From the NCBI RefSeq assembly GCF_001308195.1, contig NZ_JXDF01000012.1, positions 79,262 to 143,261 on the forward strand: a DNA stretch of 64,000 bases, read 5' to 3'. The DNA is from Apilactobacillus kunkeei (GTDB lineage: Bacteria; Bacillota; Bacilli; Lactobacillales; Lactobacillaceae). The notes under the pieces were generated by a model. That model saw only the letters and a list, made by a program, of their open reading frames with translations. It was not told the origin of the DNA and ran no database searches. A program made the position numbers and the translations under genes. Positions 35,410 to 43,919 of this stretch are shown here, in pieces (within the stretch, counting starts at the first letter, position 1; each line of letters starts with the position of its first letter).

Positions 35410-36618
35410 ATGTATAAACTAAAGTATTTATTGATGAGTTTTGGGGTCGCGTTGATTGGGGTACTATGTATTTCATTCACATCTGTGAAGAGTAATGCCG
35501 TATCTAACAACGTTTACGATTTATCTGAATGGCAAGGTAACTTCACCGATAATCAAGTGAAGACATTGAAGAACGAAGTGCCTTTCGTAATTCTTCGTGT
35601 TCAATTTGGTAGTGCCTACCATGATAAGACATTTGCCCACAACGTTGCTTTAATGAAGAAGTATGGTGTTCCATACGGTGTATATTCATTTAGTCAATAC
35701 ACCAGTCCTTCAGATGCAGCTAGCGAAGCAAAGACATTATACAGTCGTGCTCCAGAAGCTAGATTCTATGTTAACGATTATGAACAACAAACTGTTAAGT
35801 CAGGTGGAACTAATGCCGCTACCAAAGCATGGGTTGATGCCTTGAGACCACTAGTTGGTAATAGAAAGATTCTTTTCTATTCCTACCAAAGCTTCATGGC
35901 TTCTCATGCCGCCGATGCCGTTAGTTCATATGATGGTTACTGGTTAGCAGCTTACCAAACAAATGAACCACAAAGAGAACATGTTTTATGGCAATACACA
36001 GATCACTTCTATTCTCCAGCATTGAACCAATACGTTGATGCAAGCGTATTAACACAAAAGAATAGCTCTTGGTTTATTGATGCTACAAATAACAGCAACA
36101 ATAACAATAACAAGCCAAGTAAGCCAAAATCTAATGTGACATACACTAAGGAAAACAAGACATTGACTGTGAAGACAGCCGTTAAGTATAACTTCTACAA
36201 CCATGTTCCTGGAAACAACTACTTTAGTGAACTTCACAGAACTCACTATGGTCGTACATTCCATGGTAAGAATGTAACGGTAGATTTAAAGGCAACCGTA
36301 AATGGTCGCACTTACTACCGTGTATACGAAAATGGTAAGTTATTAGGTTGGATCAACCAAAATGGATTAGGTCCACACATTAGTTATTCTAAAGTTAACA
36401 TGCACAAAAAAGTTAAACTAAATAGTAACTACAGATTCTACAACCATGTAACACAAAGTCATTTTGCTGATTTCAAGACAATGGGAACAGCAAGTGAATA
36501 CGCAGGTAAGACAGTCCACATTACTGGTCGTGCAATTAAAGATGGTTGGAAGACTTATTACTACAAATGTTATTACGAAGGTAAGTTCATTGGTTGGATT
36601 TACCAACGTGGAATTTAA
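35410..36618 (+). CDS. Secreted GH25 lysozyme (muramidase) with two C-terminal SH3/GW-like repeats
   Basis: Cleaves the MurNAc-GlcNAc bond of peptidoglycan. A signal peptide (about 1-29) precedes the GH25 barrel (about 35-215), with the catalytic-strand Asp in YDLSEWQGN and the acidic pair region FYVNDYEQ. After an Asn/Lys/Pro linker come two homologous modules (about 255-325 and 335-402), each starting (N)FYNHV or RFYNHV and ending GWINQNG or GWIYQRG. These modules resemble those of the GH73 protein at 17.2 kb. ATG 35410 follows AAAGGATGAG. Roles could be wall turnover or competition with other bacteria. Confidence 0.9.
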   Translation: MYKLKYLLMSFGVALIGVLCISFTSVKSNAVSNNVYDLSEWQGNFTDNQVKTLKNEVPFVILRVQFGSAYHDKTFAHNVALMKKYGVPYGVYSFSQYTSPSDAASEAKTLYSRAPEARFYVNDYEQQTVKSGGTNAATKAWVDALRPLVGNRKILFYSYQSFMASHAADAVSSYDGYWLAAYQTNEPQREHVLWQYTDHFYSPALNQYVDASVLTQKNSSWFIDATNNSNNNNNKPSKPKSNVTYTKENKTLTVKTAVKYNFYNHVPGNNYFSELHRTHYGRTFHGKNVTVDLKATVNGRTYYRVYENGKLLGWINQNGLGPHISYSKVNMHKKVKLNSNYRFYNHVTQSHFADFKTMGTASEYAGKTVHITGRAIKDGWKTYYYKCYYEGKFIGWIYQRGI

Positions 36619-36626
36619 TAAATTAA

Positions 36627-36655
36627 AAGACATCGCCTAAGCGCGATGTCTTTTT
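36627..36655. terminator. Bidirectional terminator between GH25 and tetR-like genes
   Basis: Stem AAAGACATCGC/GCGATGTCTTT around CTAAGC (loop inferred), then T-run. Confidence 0.85.
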
Positions 36656-37195
36656 TTATTGGATACCATTTTTTAAATACATAATGAATTGTTTTCCCAT
36701 TTGTTCGGGGGATTCGATGCATCCGTCTTTTAGCCAGTTGACTAGGAAACTATACGCCGCACCACTATAAAAGTAGAGCTTATAACGATCAATTGACTGG
36801 GCTGGCATGTCACCAGCGATATTCATGACACGTTCGTTAAATAATCCATAAATATAATCACCTAAACGATTTTCCAAAAGAAGGATCAAGTTATCCTTTT
36901 CCTGATATAACGAGGTGAATGCCTCGGTAATCAAATGAGGTTGGTCTAAAAATGATACTAAGTCGTTTGAAGAAATGGTAGTTATCTCCTCGGAATCACG
37001 GATGTTATCAAAATAAAAGTCGATAATTTCTTCTTTATTATAGAAGTTTCGGTAGTAGCTTGATCTTGATACACCGGACTCCTTGATTAAATCAGAGACG
37101 GAAATATCGGTGAACGCCTTTTTCTTTAATAGGCTGAAAAGACCGTTAACAATCTGTTTTTTAACGCGAATGTTCTCTTGTGTTCCATATCTCAT
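36656..37195 (-). CDS. TetR/AcrR-family transcriptional regulator
   Basis: 179 residues with an N-terminal TetR helix-turn-helix: LLKKKAFTDISVSDLIKESGVSRSSYYRNFYNKEEII (about 20-55). The C-terminal domain is a divergent ligand-binding region. The gene is divergent from the MFS efflux operon, and a perfect 17-base palindrome lies in front of that operon, so it very likely represses the pump and is relieved by a pump substrate. The ATG has no clear ribosome site, which would keep expression low. Confidence 0.9.
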   Translation of the reverse strand: MRYGTQENIRVKKQIVNGLFSLLKKKAFTDISVSDLIKESGVSRSSYYRNFYNKEEIIDFYFDNIRDSEEITTISSNDLVSFLDQPHLITEAFTSLYQEKDNLILLLENRLGDYIYGLFNERVMNIAGDMPAQSIDRYKLYFYSGAAYSFLVNWLKDGCIESPEQMGKQFIMYLKNGIQ

Positions 37196-37260
37196 TGTTA
37201 TTGCTGCGACATTTTAGCGGATTTTGTTCCACTAAAAGGTCTTCTCCTTTCTGATAATTC

Positions 37261-37299
37261 TGCTAGAATAATCTTCGTTAACTGATACAAATTGTATCA
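37261..37299 (+). promoter_or_regulatory. Promoter and TetR-type operator of the efflux operon
   Basis: An extended -10 (TG-C-TAGAAT, 37261-37269) is followed by the perfect palindrome TGATACAA-A-TTGTATCA (37283-37299), about +7 to +23 of the transcript. Position and symmetry fit a TetR-family operator. Confidence 0.7.
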
Positions 37300-37319
37300 C
37301 ATAGAGAGGAGAATGAAAA

Positions 37320-38798
37320 ATGCAAGAAAAGAAATACAATCGTTCATTGATATTACTTGTATTGATGCTAGCTGCAATGGCTGGGGCATTAATGCAAACA
37401 TCATTGGGGACGGCATTACCAACTCTAATGCACGCCTTCAATATTAATTTAAGTACAGCACAACAAGCTACCACTTGGTTCCTATTAGTTAATGGGGCAA
37501 TGGTTCCGGTCAGCGCATTCTTGGCTAACCGTTTCTCAACTAAATGGTTACACGTAGTTGCATATGGATTATTACTAATTGGTATTTTAATCAGTATGTT
37601 GACTCCGGAACAAAGTAACTTATGGTGGATCTTCGTAGTCGGAAGAATTGTTGCTGCAGTCGCAGTTGGAATCATCTTACCATTAATGCAAATTGTGATT
37701 TTAAACATGTACAGTCCTAAAGAAAGAGCATTTGCAATGGGGATGATGGGATTAGTTGTTGGGATGGCTCCAGCATTTGGACCAACATTAACAGGTTGGA
37801 TTCTAAACAAGAGCCACCACATTTTAGGATTCACACTAAGTAATGCATGGCAAAACATCTTCATCATTCCACTTATCTTTATTGCTTTGGCAACGGTATT
37901 AGCACCATTTTTACTAAAGGATGTTGTTGAAAATACTAAGCAAAAATTAGACATTACATCATTTATTCTTTCAGTTGCTGGATTTGGACTATTCATCTGG
38001 GGATTCACTAACGTAAGTTCACAAGGCTGGGGTGACTTCAAAGAAGTAATCCTACCAATTCTAATTGGAGTTTTATTCCTAGTAGTGTTTGTCGTAAAAC
38101 AATTAAGAATGAAGGTTCCTTTCCTAGACGTTCGCGTATTTATGAACAAGGACTTCACTATTCCAACTATTTCATTGCTACTTGCTACTATGGCAATGTA
38201 TGGAATTGAAATGGTACTACCAACTTACCTACAAAACGTAAGAGGATTAACTCCACTAGATTCTGGTTTAACATTACTATACGGTGCCTTATTCATGGGT
38301 ATCATGTCACCAATTGCTGGTGCTTTATACAACAAGGTAGGAATTAAGCTACTAAGTATTGTTGGTTTCTTACTATTAATCTTAGGAACTCTACCATTTG
38401 TATTTATCAATGCTGAAACACCAACCATCATCATCACTGTACTATACGCAATTAGAATGATGGGAATCGCAACTGTAATGATGCCATTAACCACAGCTGC
38501 CATGGACTCATTACCAACTAAGAAGGGTGCTGATGGAACTGCCGCTAACAACACATTGAGACAAGTAAGTTCAAGTATCGTTGTTGCAATTCTAACTTCA
38601 GTAATTCAAAACATCGCTAACAACAATGCACCCGCAAAGAGTTTGGCACACACTGATCCACTAAGATATGCTGATAAAGCTTTAGATGCATCAATCTACG
38701 GATTCAGAGTAGTATTTATCATCAGTTTAGCATTCGCAGTTGTTGGACTATTATTCGTATTAATTAGTCGTAACAACAAGAAGGAGGTTACAAAATGA
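37320..38798 (+). CDS. MFS multidrug transporter, DHA2/EmrB family
   Basis: 492 residues, 14 predicted membrane helices. Helix 1 pattern GALMQTSLGTALPTLMHAF and ATTWFLLVNGAMVPVSAFLANRFS (motif A region) and the motif C-like GLVVGMAPAFGPTLTGWIL are typical of EmrB/LmrB proteins. It overlaps the DUF4811 gene by 4 bases (ATGA) and is divergent from a TetR gene, an efflux cassette common in lactobacilli. Likely substrates are lipophilic drugs or toxic compounds; none can be named. Confidence 0.93.
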   Translation: MQEKKYNRSLILLVLMLAAMAGALMQTSLGTALPTLMHAFNINLSTAQQATTWFLLVNGAMVPVSAFLANRFSTKWLHVVAYGLLLIGILISMLTPEQSNLWWIFVVGRIVAAVAVGIILPLMQIVILNMYSPKERAFAMGMMGLVVGMAPAFGPTLTGWILNKSHHILGFTLSNAWQNIFIIPLIFIALATVLAPFLLKDVVENTKQKLDITSFILSVAGFGLFIWGFTNVSSQGWGDFKEVILPILIGVLFLVVFVVKQLRMKVPFLDVRVFMNKDFTIPTISLLLATMAMYGIEMVLPTYLQNVRGLTPLDSGLTLLYGALFMGIMSPIAGALYNKVGIKLLSIVGFLLLILGTLPFVFINAETPTIIITVLYAIRMMGIATVMMPLTTAAMDSLPTKKGADGTAANNTLRQVSSSIVVAILTSVIQNIANNNAPAKSLAHTDPLRYADKALDASIYGFRVVFIISLAFAVVGLLFVLISRNNKKEVTK

Positions 38799-39331
38799 TT
38801 TTATGGATAATTGGTCTATTCGTTATTTTGACTTTTGTATCATGGTTAGTAATTAGCAAGCCAGTATTAAAATGGATTTGTGGAATTATCTCAACATTAG
38901 TACTATTGGCTGCCATAATTGGTTTATCAATGAATATGAGTAATCATTATGGGATGAAAAAAGTCACAACTGTCACAACTACAGAGGTTCACTCAATTAC
39001 CCCAGCAATTTCACCAGTCAAGGCTGTGGCCGTAAAGAAGATTGGTACTGATAACTATGTATTGGTATACAAAGACAAATCTACTGATGCAAAACCAAGC
39101 GCTCATTTTGTGCCAAACAAGAAAGACATTGTTGAAGCTGTTAAACAAAGATCAACATACCGCATGGTTTCTGGTCAAAAAGCATATGTAAAGACATCTA
39201 AGACCACTTGGAAGTACTCAAGTAAACTTATGAAGAATTTATTTGATGTTGGTAATGAAACAAAAGAAAACACCGTTTCAATTAAAAACGAAATGATTGT
39301 GCCAAATAATTGGCAAGTAATTAAGAAGTAA
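38795..39331 (+). CDS. DUF4811-type membrane protein, partner of the MFS pump
   Basis: 178 residues: two N-terminal membrane helices (about 3-20 and 27-47) and an extracellular domain. It resembles the DUF4811 proteins that commonly follow MFS pumps in lactobacilli. Translation is coupled to the pump by an ATGA overlap, with AAGGAGG inside the end of the pump gene. The role is unknown; an accessory subunit facing the wall is an inference from position. Confidence 0.75.
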   Translation: MILWIIGLFVILTFVSWLVISKPVLKWICGIISTLVLLAAIIGLSMNMSNHYGMKKVTTVTTTEVHSITPAISPVKAVAVKKIGTDNYVLVYKDKSTDAKPSAHFVPNKKDIVEAVKQRSTYRMVSGQKAYVKTSKTTWKYSSKLMKNLFDVGNETKENTVSIKNEMIVPNNWQVIKK

Positions 39332-39365
39332 TATAATTAGTGTATAAATAAAGGAGTGAATACAA

Positions 39366-40214
39366 ATGAAGGATTACAAAATGCAATTTGAAGTGGACGG
39401 CAAGAAAATTTCTTTAGCAGAAATTGAAGAAATGGAAATGAAACGTTATCATCATGTCTTTGAAATCTTTGGTAAAAAAGGGATTTCAATCAAATTGGAC
39501 GGTGTCGAAAAGACACAATCTGAATTGCTATCACTTAGTCTAGAGGATGCCAAGAGAGCATTGGCTCAAACAAGAGAAGAAATTTGTAAAGAAAAGACAC
39601 TAGAACTATTCAGCGATGAAATTAAGTCAAGTGATCAAATGTGGAAAGAAATCAATGAAACTGCAGATTTCTCACAACCATACCAACAAGCAATTGTTGA
39701 TGTTAAGACGGAAAACATTTCCCTTCCACAATTCATGATGTTTAACCAATTACTATCAAAGAAGAATGATTTGTACATGCCTTCAACGATTCACCCTGAA
39801 CACTACTTCTTTGATGCTAATAACAAAGGTGAACAAAGAATTATTGAAACATTTGGTATGTACAAGGATCCATCATATTTAGATTTAAAACCAGCTGGAA
39901 GCAAGGATTACCCAATTCAACCAGATGAAGATACTGACATCGTTATGATGGGAAAAACTTATTTAGCTGATAATGGACTTGATACTACAATTTTAGGGAT
40001 GCATCAATTAAAGGACAGAGGAAACAGAATGGAAGTTAAACTTGGCGTTTTCCTACCAGCATCTGCTCCTAAAGAAATTATTGATGGTCACAAATGGCAT
40101 TTAATGGTCGAATTTAAAAATGGACTAGAAATCGCTGCTAAGAAAAAGCCTAATTTTCTTCAAAAAATCTTGTTTAAGATTGTTTTAAAGAAATTAAAAT
40201 CAAATAAAAAATAA
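39366..40214 (+). CDS. Hypothetical protein, 282 residues, third gene of the efflux cassette
   Basis: Not recognised. The protein is soluble and charged, with a helical region (about 60-120) and a basic C-terminus (FLQKILFKIVLKKLKSNKK) that may touch the membrane. No signal peptide or catalytic motif is evident. It starts 35 bases after the DUF4811 gene with its own AAAGGAGTG and ends at the operon terminator, so it is probably co-expressed with the pump under the TetR regulator. Confidence 0.7.
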   Translation: MKDYKMQFEVDGKKISLAEIEEMEMKRYHHVFEIFGKKGISIKLDGVEKTQSELLSLSLEDAKRALAQTREEICKEKTLELFSDEIKSSDQMWKEINETADFSQPYQQAIVDVKTENISLPQFMMFNQLLSKKNDLYMPSTIHPEHYFFDANNKGEQRIIETFGMYKDPSYLDLKPAGSKDYPIQPDEDTDIVMMGKTYLADNGLDTTILGMHQLKDRGNRMEVKLGVFLPASAPKEIIDGHKWHLMVEFKNGLEIAAKKKPNFLQKILFKIVLKKLKSNKK

Positions 40215-40240
40215 TAGAAACGATAAGACTCTTGTATAAT

Positions 40241-40277
40241 CAAAAACGGATACTTGTTATAAGTATCCGTTTTTGAT
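40241..40277 (+). terminator. Strong terminator ending the efflux operon
   Basis: Perfect 14-bp stem AAAAACGGATACTT/AAGTATCCGTTTTT with loop GTTAT. Confidence 0.92.
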
Positions 40278-40424
40278 TTACTTTGTTGGAATATCTGTAT
40301 AAAAATAAGTGATTTTCTTTAGAAAAAATTTATCAATTTACACCTTTCTTAAACTAATTAAACATTATATAATCTTTAGTGTAATCTTAAGAAAAAATTA
40401 AGAATTTAAGAGAGGGGCATAATC

Positions 40425-41327
40425 ATTTTATCACTTAAGCAAATTTTGAAGACAGTGATGATTGCAGGAATCGTTTCATCAGGTTTAATGATGGCAAATA
40501 CGCAACACGCTAAAGCTGAGGCTAACGCATCAGATTCACAGGTTAGCTTGAAAAAAGATACCAGCTTATACGACTCACAAAAAATTAAAAAGATTAAAAC
40601 TAAATCCGCTAAAAAATACTTCGGAAAAGAATCACTATACGAAAAGAAAAGTGCTAAGGTTAAGAAGACTACATATAAGTTAGTCCAAAGCAAGAGTAGT
40701 AAGAAATCAGGTTGGATGAAATCATCTGATTTATACGTTGTGAAAAGAAAGGTGACTACCAAGTCTACATATGAACTATCACCACGTATCAATGATTCTT
40801 CCGACTTAGATAGTCGACAACTAACTCAACTATCTGATAGTCAAATCAAATCTAGAATCAGAGCTAAGTTTGTTAACTTTGTCCAAAATCAAAGAAAAAA
40901 GACTGATAACGGTTCATGGGTTTCAAGTCGTGGATTAGACAAGGTTGCGCAAGAACGTGCCAACTACGTTGATCCAACCATGGGGGAAGCTTCACATTAC
41001 ACTACCAGAGATGGCAAACGTCATCGTCAAGAGGCTGCTATCTTAGATGGTCAAAGAATGAAGATTGTTAAGAACCAAAACGATATCTATGAATCAAATG
41101 GTTATGCCACTCTAGATAAGAACTACTACAACGTCTCAGATTACGTTAGGTACTTTAACGAAATGATTACTGATGATGGCGCTTCAGGTGATAGCCACAA
41201 GGCCCAACTACTAGGCAATGAATCAGATGGATTAAGATACTACGGAATTGGTTTAAGAGTGATTAGAACCGACATTACCGTTCAAGTAAACATTGTTATC
41301 CTATCAGCTGATACTAAATACAAATAA
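40425..41327 (+). CDS. Secreted CAP (SCP/PR1)-domain protein with SH3-like N-terminal region, unusual start
   Basis: A signal peptide (LSLKQILKTVMIAGIVSSGLM..AKA) is followed by an SH3/GW-like module (about 35-100) and a CAP domain (about 130-300) with GLDKVAQERANYV, SHYTTRDGKR and the terminal YYGIGLRV. CAP proteins of bacteria are often wall-associated; the activity is unclear. The first canonical codon (TTG 40446) lacks a ribosome site. AGAGGGG (40411-40417) is followed 7 bases later by ATT at 40425 (ATC at 40422), in frame, and the resulting N-terminus has a good basic start for a signal peptide. I place the start at ATT; the TTG is the fallback. Confidence 0.8.
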   Translation: MLSLKQILKTVMIAGIVSSGLMMANTQHAKAEANASDSQVSLKKDTSLYDSQKIKKIKTKSAKKYFGKESLYEKKSAKVKKTTYKLVQSKSSKKSGWMKSSDLYVVKRKVTTKSTYELSPRINDSSDLDSRQLTQLSDSQIKSRIRAKFVNFVQNQRKKTDNGSWVSSRGLDKVAQERANYVDPTMGEASHYTTRDGKRHRQEAAILDGQRMKIVKNQNDIYESNGYATLDKNYYNVSDYVRYFNEMITDDGASGDSHKAQLLGNESDGLRYYGIGLRVIRTDITVQVNIVILSADTKYK

Positions 41328-41331
41328 ACAA

Positions 41332-41359
41332 AAAAGGAAGCCCGCTGGGGCTTCCTTTT
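41332..41359. terminator. Bidirectional terminator between the CAP gene and serA
   Basis: Stem AAAAGGAAGCCC/GGGCTTCCTTTT (loop GCTG) between convergent genes. Confidence 0.9.
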
Positions 41360-42517
41360 TTATTTGCGTTTGATAACGCGAACTCGAATAACTTCGTTGA
41401 TTGATTTTAAATCGTTTAATAATGGCTCAGTTGGTTCGTCACAAAAATCGACCATTGTATACGCCATTTCACCCTTAGCACCGTTACTCATTTGATTGAT
41501 GTTAAAGTTGTTGTCGGCTGCTTTGGTGGCGATTTGACCAACCATGTTTGGAATGTTCTTATGAATCAAGGTAATGCGGTAAGGTGAGTGCATTGAAACG
41601 TTCATGTTTGGTAGGTTCAATGATTGTGATAGGTTACCGGTTTCTAGGTAACGTTGAATAATCTTAGCACCTCTGACAGCACCGTTTCCTTCAGCTTCGA
41701 CGGTTGATCCACCGATGTGTGGAGTGATGACGACATCCTCGCGATTCATTAAGACGTCATCACCAAAGTCGGTAATGTATGAGGCAACTTTTCCTTCATC
41801 TAAAGCATCAACGACGGCCTGGTTATTCACGATGCCCAGACGCGCATAGTTTAGGATGCTTACGCCAGTCTTCATTTGATTGATTGCATCACCATCGATG
41901 AGGTCGGTAGTCTCGTCATTCTTAGGAACGTGGACGGTGACGATGTCGGCATCCTTAATTGCATCTTCTAGGGTGTTGGCACGAGTGATATCACTTTCAA
42001 TGCGCCAAGCAGCGTCTGATGATAGGTAAGGGTCGTATCCGACAACATCCATGCCTAGGTCGTTAGCGGCGTTGGCTACTAGTGAACCGACGTGACCTAA
42101 ACCAATCACGGCTAGGGTCTTATCTCTGATTTCTGTTCCTTTGAAACGTGGATCGATTTTCTTCATCTTTGAGATATCAGCATGTAAGTTGTTAGCTGAG
42201 AAGTTCGCTACGGGGAATAGATGACGAACAGAAGCAATAATCATTGATAGGACGACTTCCTTTACGGCATTGGCGTTACTTCCTGGAGTGTTGAAGGCGG
42301 CGATGCCTAGTTCTGATAGTCGATCGATTGGAAGGTTATTAAAACCAGCACCGGCTCTGACAATTACCTTTAGTTTTTCAGGGAAGTCAGCATCTAACAT
42401 GTTGGCTGAGCGGATTAGGTATGCGTCTGGATTATCGCTTTGGTTAATCTGGTATTTATCACTGAATTTGTCTAAACCATCCTGTGAAATGGCATTAAAA
42501 GTTTTAACGTTATACAT
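41360..42517 (-). CDS. serA: D-3-phosphoglycerate dehydrogenase
   Basis: First step of serine synthesis: 3-phosphoglycerate to 3-phosphohydroxypyruvate with NAD+. The 385 residues include the NAD-binding GLGHVGSLVANAANDLGMDVVGYDPY, catalytic-region VRAGAGFNNLP, VTVHVPKNDETTDLI, and TPHIGGSTVEAEGNG with the catalytic His. A C-terminal ACT domain (about 310-385) may allow serine feedback. The CGGGGG ribosome site lies within the last codons of serC, so the genes form an operon, with serB absent. Order serC-serA is usual in lactobacilli. Confidence 0.95.
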   Translation of the reverse strand: MYNVKTFNAISQDGLDKFSDKYQINQSDNPDAYLIRSANMLDADFPEKLKVIVRAGAGFNNLPIDRLSELGIAAFNTPGSNANAVKEVVLSMIIASVRHLFPVANFSANNLHADISKMKKIDPRFKGTEIRDKTLAVIGLGHVGSLVANAANDLGMDVVGYDPYLSSDAAWRIESDITRANTLEDAIKDADIVTVHVPKNDETTDLIDGDAINQMKTGVSILNYARLGIVNNQAVVDALDEGKVASYITDFGDDVLMNREDVVITPHIGGSTVEAEGNGAVRGAKIIQRYLETGNLSQSLNLPNMNVSMHSPYRITLIHKNIPNMVGQIATKAADNNFNINQMSNGAKGEMAYTMVDFCDEPTEPLLNDLKSINEVIRVRVIKRK

Positions 42518-42522
42518 AATTA

Positions 42523-43593
42523 TTACCCCCGAGTTTGTTCGAATTTAGTTAGGACATCAATTAGTTTTTCAACACCTTCAACAGGCATTGCGTTGTATAG
42601 ACTGGCACGAAGTCCACCGATGCTTCTGTGACCCTTTAGACTAATTAGGTCGTGTTCGGCTGCGAAGTCGACGAATTGTGCATCTAGGTCATCGTCATTG
42701 GTAGTGAAGACGATGTTGGTGTATGAGCGTTCATCTTTTTTGACGTTGTTATGGAATAGGCTTGATTGATCAAGATAGTCATATAGCATGCTGCTCTTTT
42801 GAATATCGCGTTTTTCCATTTCGGCAATTCCGCCGTTGTCTAATAACCATTGAGTGGTTAGTTTGGCAGCGTAAATAGGGAAGACCGGTGGAGTGTTAAA
42901 CATTGAGTTCTTCTTGGCATAGGCTTCGTAGTTAAGAATGGTTGGGATATGTTTGGCTGGATCAATTAGGTCATCTCTTACGATAACGATTGTTAGGCCA
43001 GCTGGAGCCAAGTTCTTTTGCGCACCCGCAAAGATAAGGCCAAAGTCGTTTACATCATATGATTCAGCCATGAAGTTGGAAGACATATCACCAACTAATG
43101 GGATGTCTTTGACATTTGGTAAATGATTGGGATGGTATGTAGAGCCTTCAATCGTGTTGTTGATGGTTACATGCAAGTAATCATAAAGATTCTCGTCAAA
43201 GTTATCGCTTGGATATGGAAGTTGTCCATCGTCTTTGATGATATCGATTCCGTATCCCAGTTGTTCTGCTTCTTGATAGGCCTTCTTATTCCAATGACCA
43301 CTATCTAGAAAGGCAATCTTTTCTCTGTGGTTAGCTAAGTTCAACGGAACAGCAGCAAACTGACCGGTCCCACCACCTTGGCAGAATAGAATATGGTAGT
43401 TATCAGGAACATGCATTAGGTCCTTGATGTTTTGCTTAGCGTCATTTAATACATTTTCAAACAGGGTGCTGCGGTGTGAAATCTCCAAAATACTCATGCC
43501 ACTATCGTTAAACGATGGCATCTCACGTTGAATCTGATCAATAACTGGTTTCGGCATTACTGCTGGACCAGCTGAAAAATTATATACAGTCAC
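42523..43593 (-). CDS. serC: Phosphoserine aminotransferase
   Basis: PLP enzyme making phosphoserine from phosphohydroxypyruvate. The 356 residues start TVYNFSAGPAVMP, with MSILEISHRS, FCQGGGTGQFAAVPLNL, DMSSNFMAESYDV and the PLP-lysine region IFAGAQKNLAPAG, ending with GGLRASLYNAMP. GTG 43593 follows GGGAGTGAG; the TTG at 43608 overlaps that ribosome site. First structural gene of the serCA operon, downstream of a candidate attenuator. Confidence 0.96.
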   Translation of the reverse strand: MTVYNFSAGPAVMPKPVIDQIQREMPSFNDSGMSILEISHRSTLFENVLNDAKQNIKDLMHVPDNYHILFCQGGGTGQFAAVPLNLANHREKIAFLDSGHWNKKAYQEAEQLGYGIDIIKDDGQLPYPSDNFDENLYDYLHVTINNTIEGSTYHPNHLPNVKDIPLVGDMSSNFMAESYDVNDFGLIFAGAQKNLAPAGLTIVIVRDDLIDPAKHIPTILNYEAYAKKNSMFNTPPVFPIYAAKLTTQWLLDNGGIAEMEKRDIQKSSMLYDYLDQSSLFHNNVKKDERSYTNIVFTTNDDDLDAQFVDFAAEHDLISLKGHRSIGGLRASLYNAMPVEGVEKLIDVLTKFEQTRG

Positions 43594-43626
43594 AATTCTC
43601 ACTCCCAAAAATAGATTAAACGAAAT

Positions 43627-43693
43627 AAAAAAGCCCCACAGAGACAGTTCTGTGGGGCCACTAGTTCAAGTGTATTGTCTTTTAGACCCCACA
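43627..43693 (-). promoter_or_regulatory. Candidate attenuator of serCA: mutually exclusive antiterminator and terminator
   Basis: On the minus strand, a perfect 10-bp terminator stem GCCCCACAGA/TCTGTGGGGC (plus-strand 43649-43658 and 43633-43642) is followed by six T (43627-43632), 34 bases before serC. The upstream segment TGTGGGGTC (43685-43693) can instead pair with GGCCCCACA (43651-43659), which removes the 5' arm of the terminator. These two folds cannot coexist. No T-box core or known riboswitch motif was seen. Confidence 0.75.
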
Positions 43694-43738
43694 AAATGTT
43701 AACCATCTATGCAGGGCACAAGTTTCGTATAAATAGGC

Positions 43739-43804
43739 CTACATAAATGGATGTGTAGACCAGGAAGAGACAATTAAATTATTAATATTTGTATTTCTTA
43801 ACAT
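43739..43804 (-). CDS. Putative leader peptide of serCA, 21 codons
   Basis: ATG at 43804 has an exceptionally strong AAAGGAGGAGG (43813-43823) 8 bases upstream. The peptide begins MLRNTNINN, has three Ser codons in a four-codon stretch (VSSWS, codons TCT TCC TGG TCT), and ends HPFM before TAG. It lies between the serCA promoter and the terminator/antiterminator pair. Position, strength of the ribosome site and Ser codons suggest a peptide whose translation senses charged tRNA-Ser. Too short to judge by protein similarity. Confidence 0.6.
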   Translation of the reverse strand: MLRNTNINNLIVSSWSTHPFM

Positions 43805-43834
43805 TTTAATTACCTCCTCCTTTAATTTAACCAA

Positions 43835-43862
43835 ATTTTAACACTCATATAATAATTTGCAA
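43835..43862 (-). promoter_or_regulatory. Promoter of the serCA leader
   Basis: On the minus strand: TTGCAA (43857-43862) - 16 bases - TAAAAT (43835-43840) with TG extension. The transcript would begin near 43828, just before the leader peptide ribosome site. Confidence 0.6.
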
Positions 43863-43919
43863 ACAAAAATGTTATAATAAATCAAAATATACGTGTTTCA
43901 TTGAAAGGAGAGTTTTATT

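Noticed and set aside
37232..38158. Minus-strand 308-codon frame opposite the MFS gene
   Set aside because: Shadow of the efflux gene, with no ribosome site and composition typical of antisense frames.
43620..43830. T-box or known riboswitch upstream of serC
   Set aside because: No T-box core (GGTGGNACCGCG) and no specifier stem; the leader-peptide model explains the parts better.
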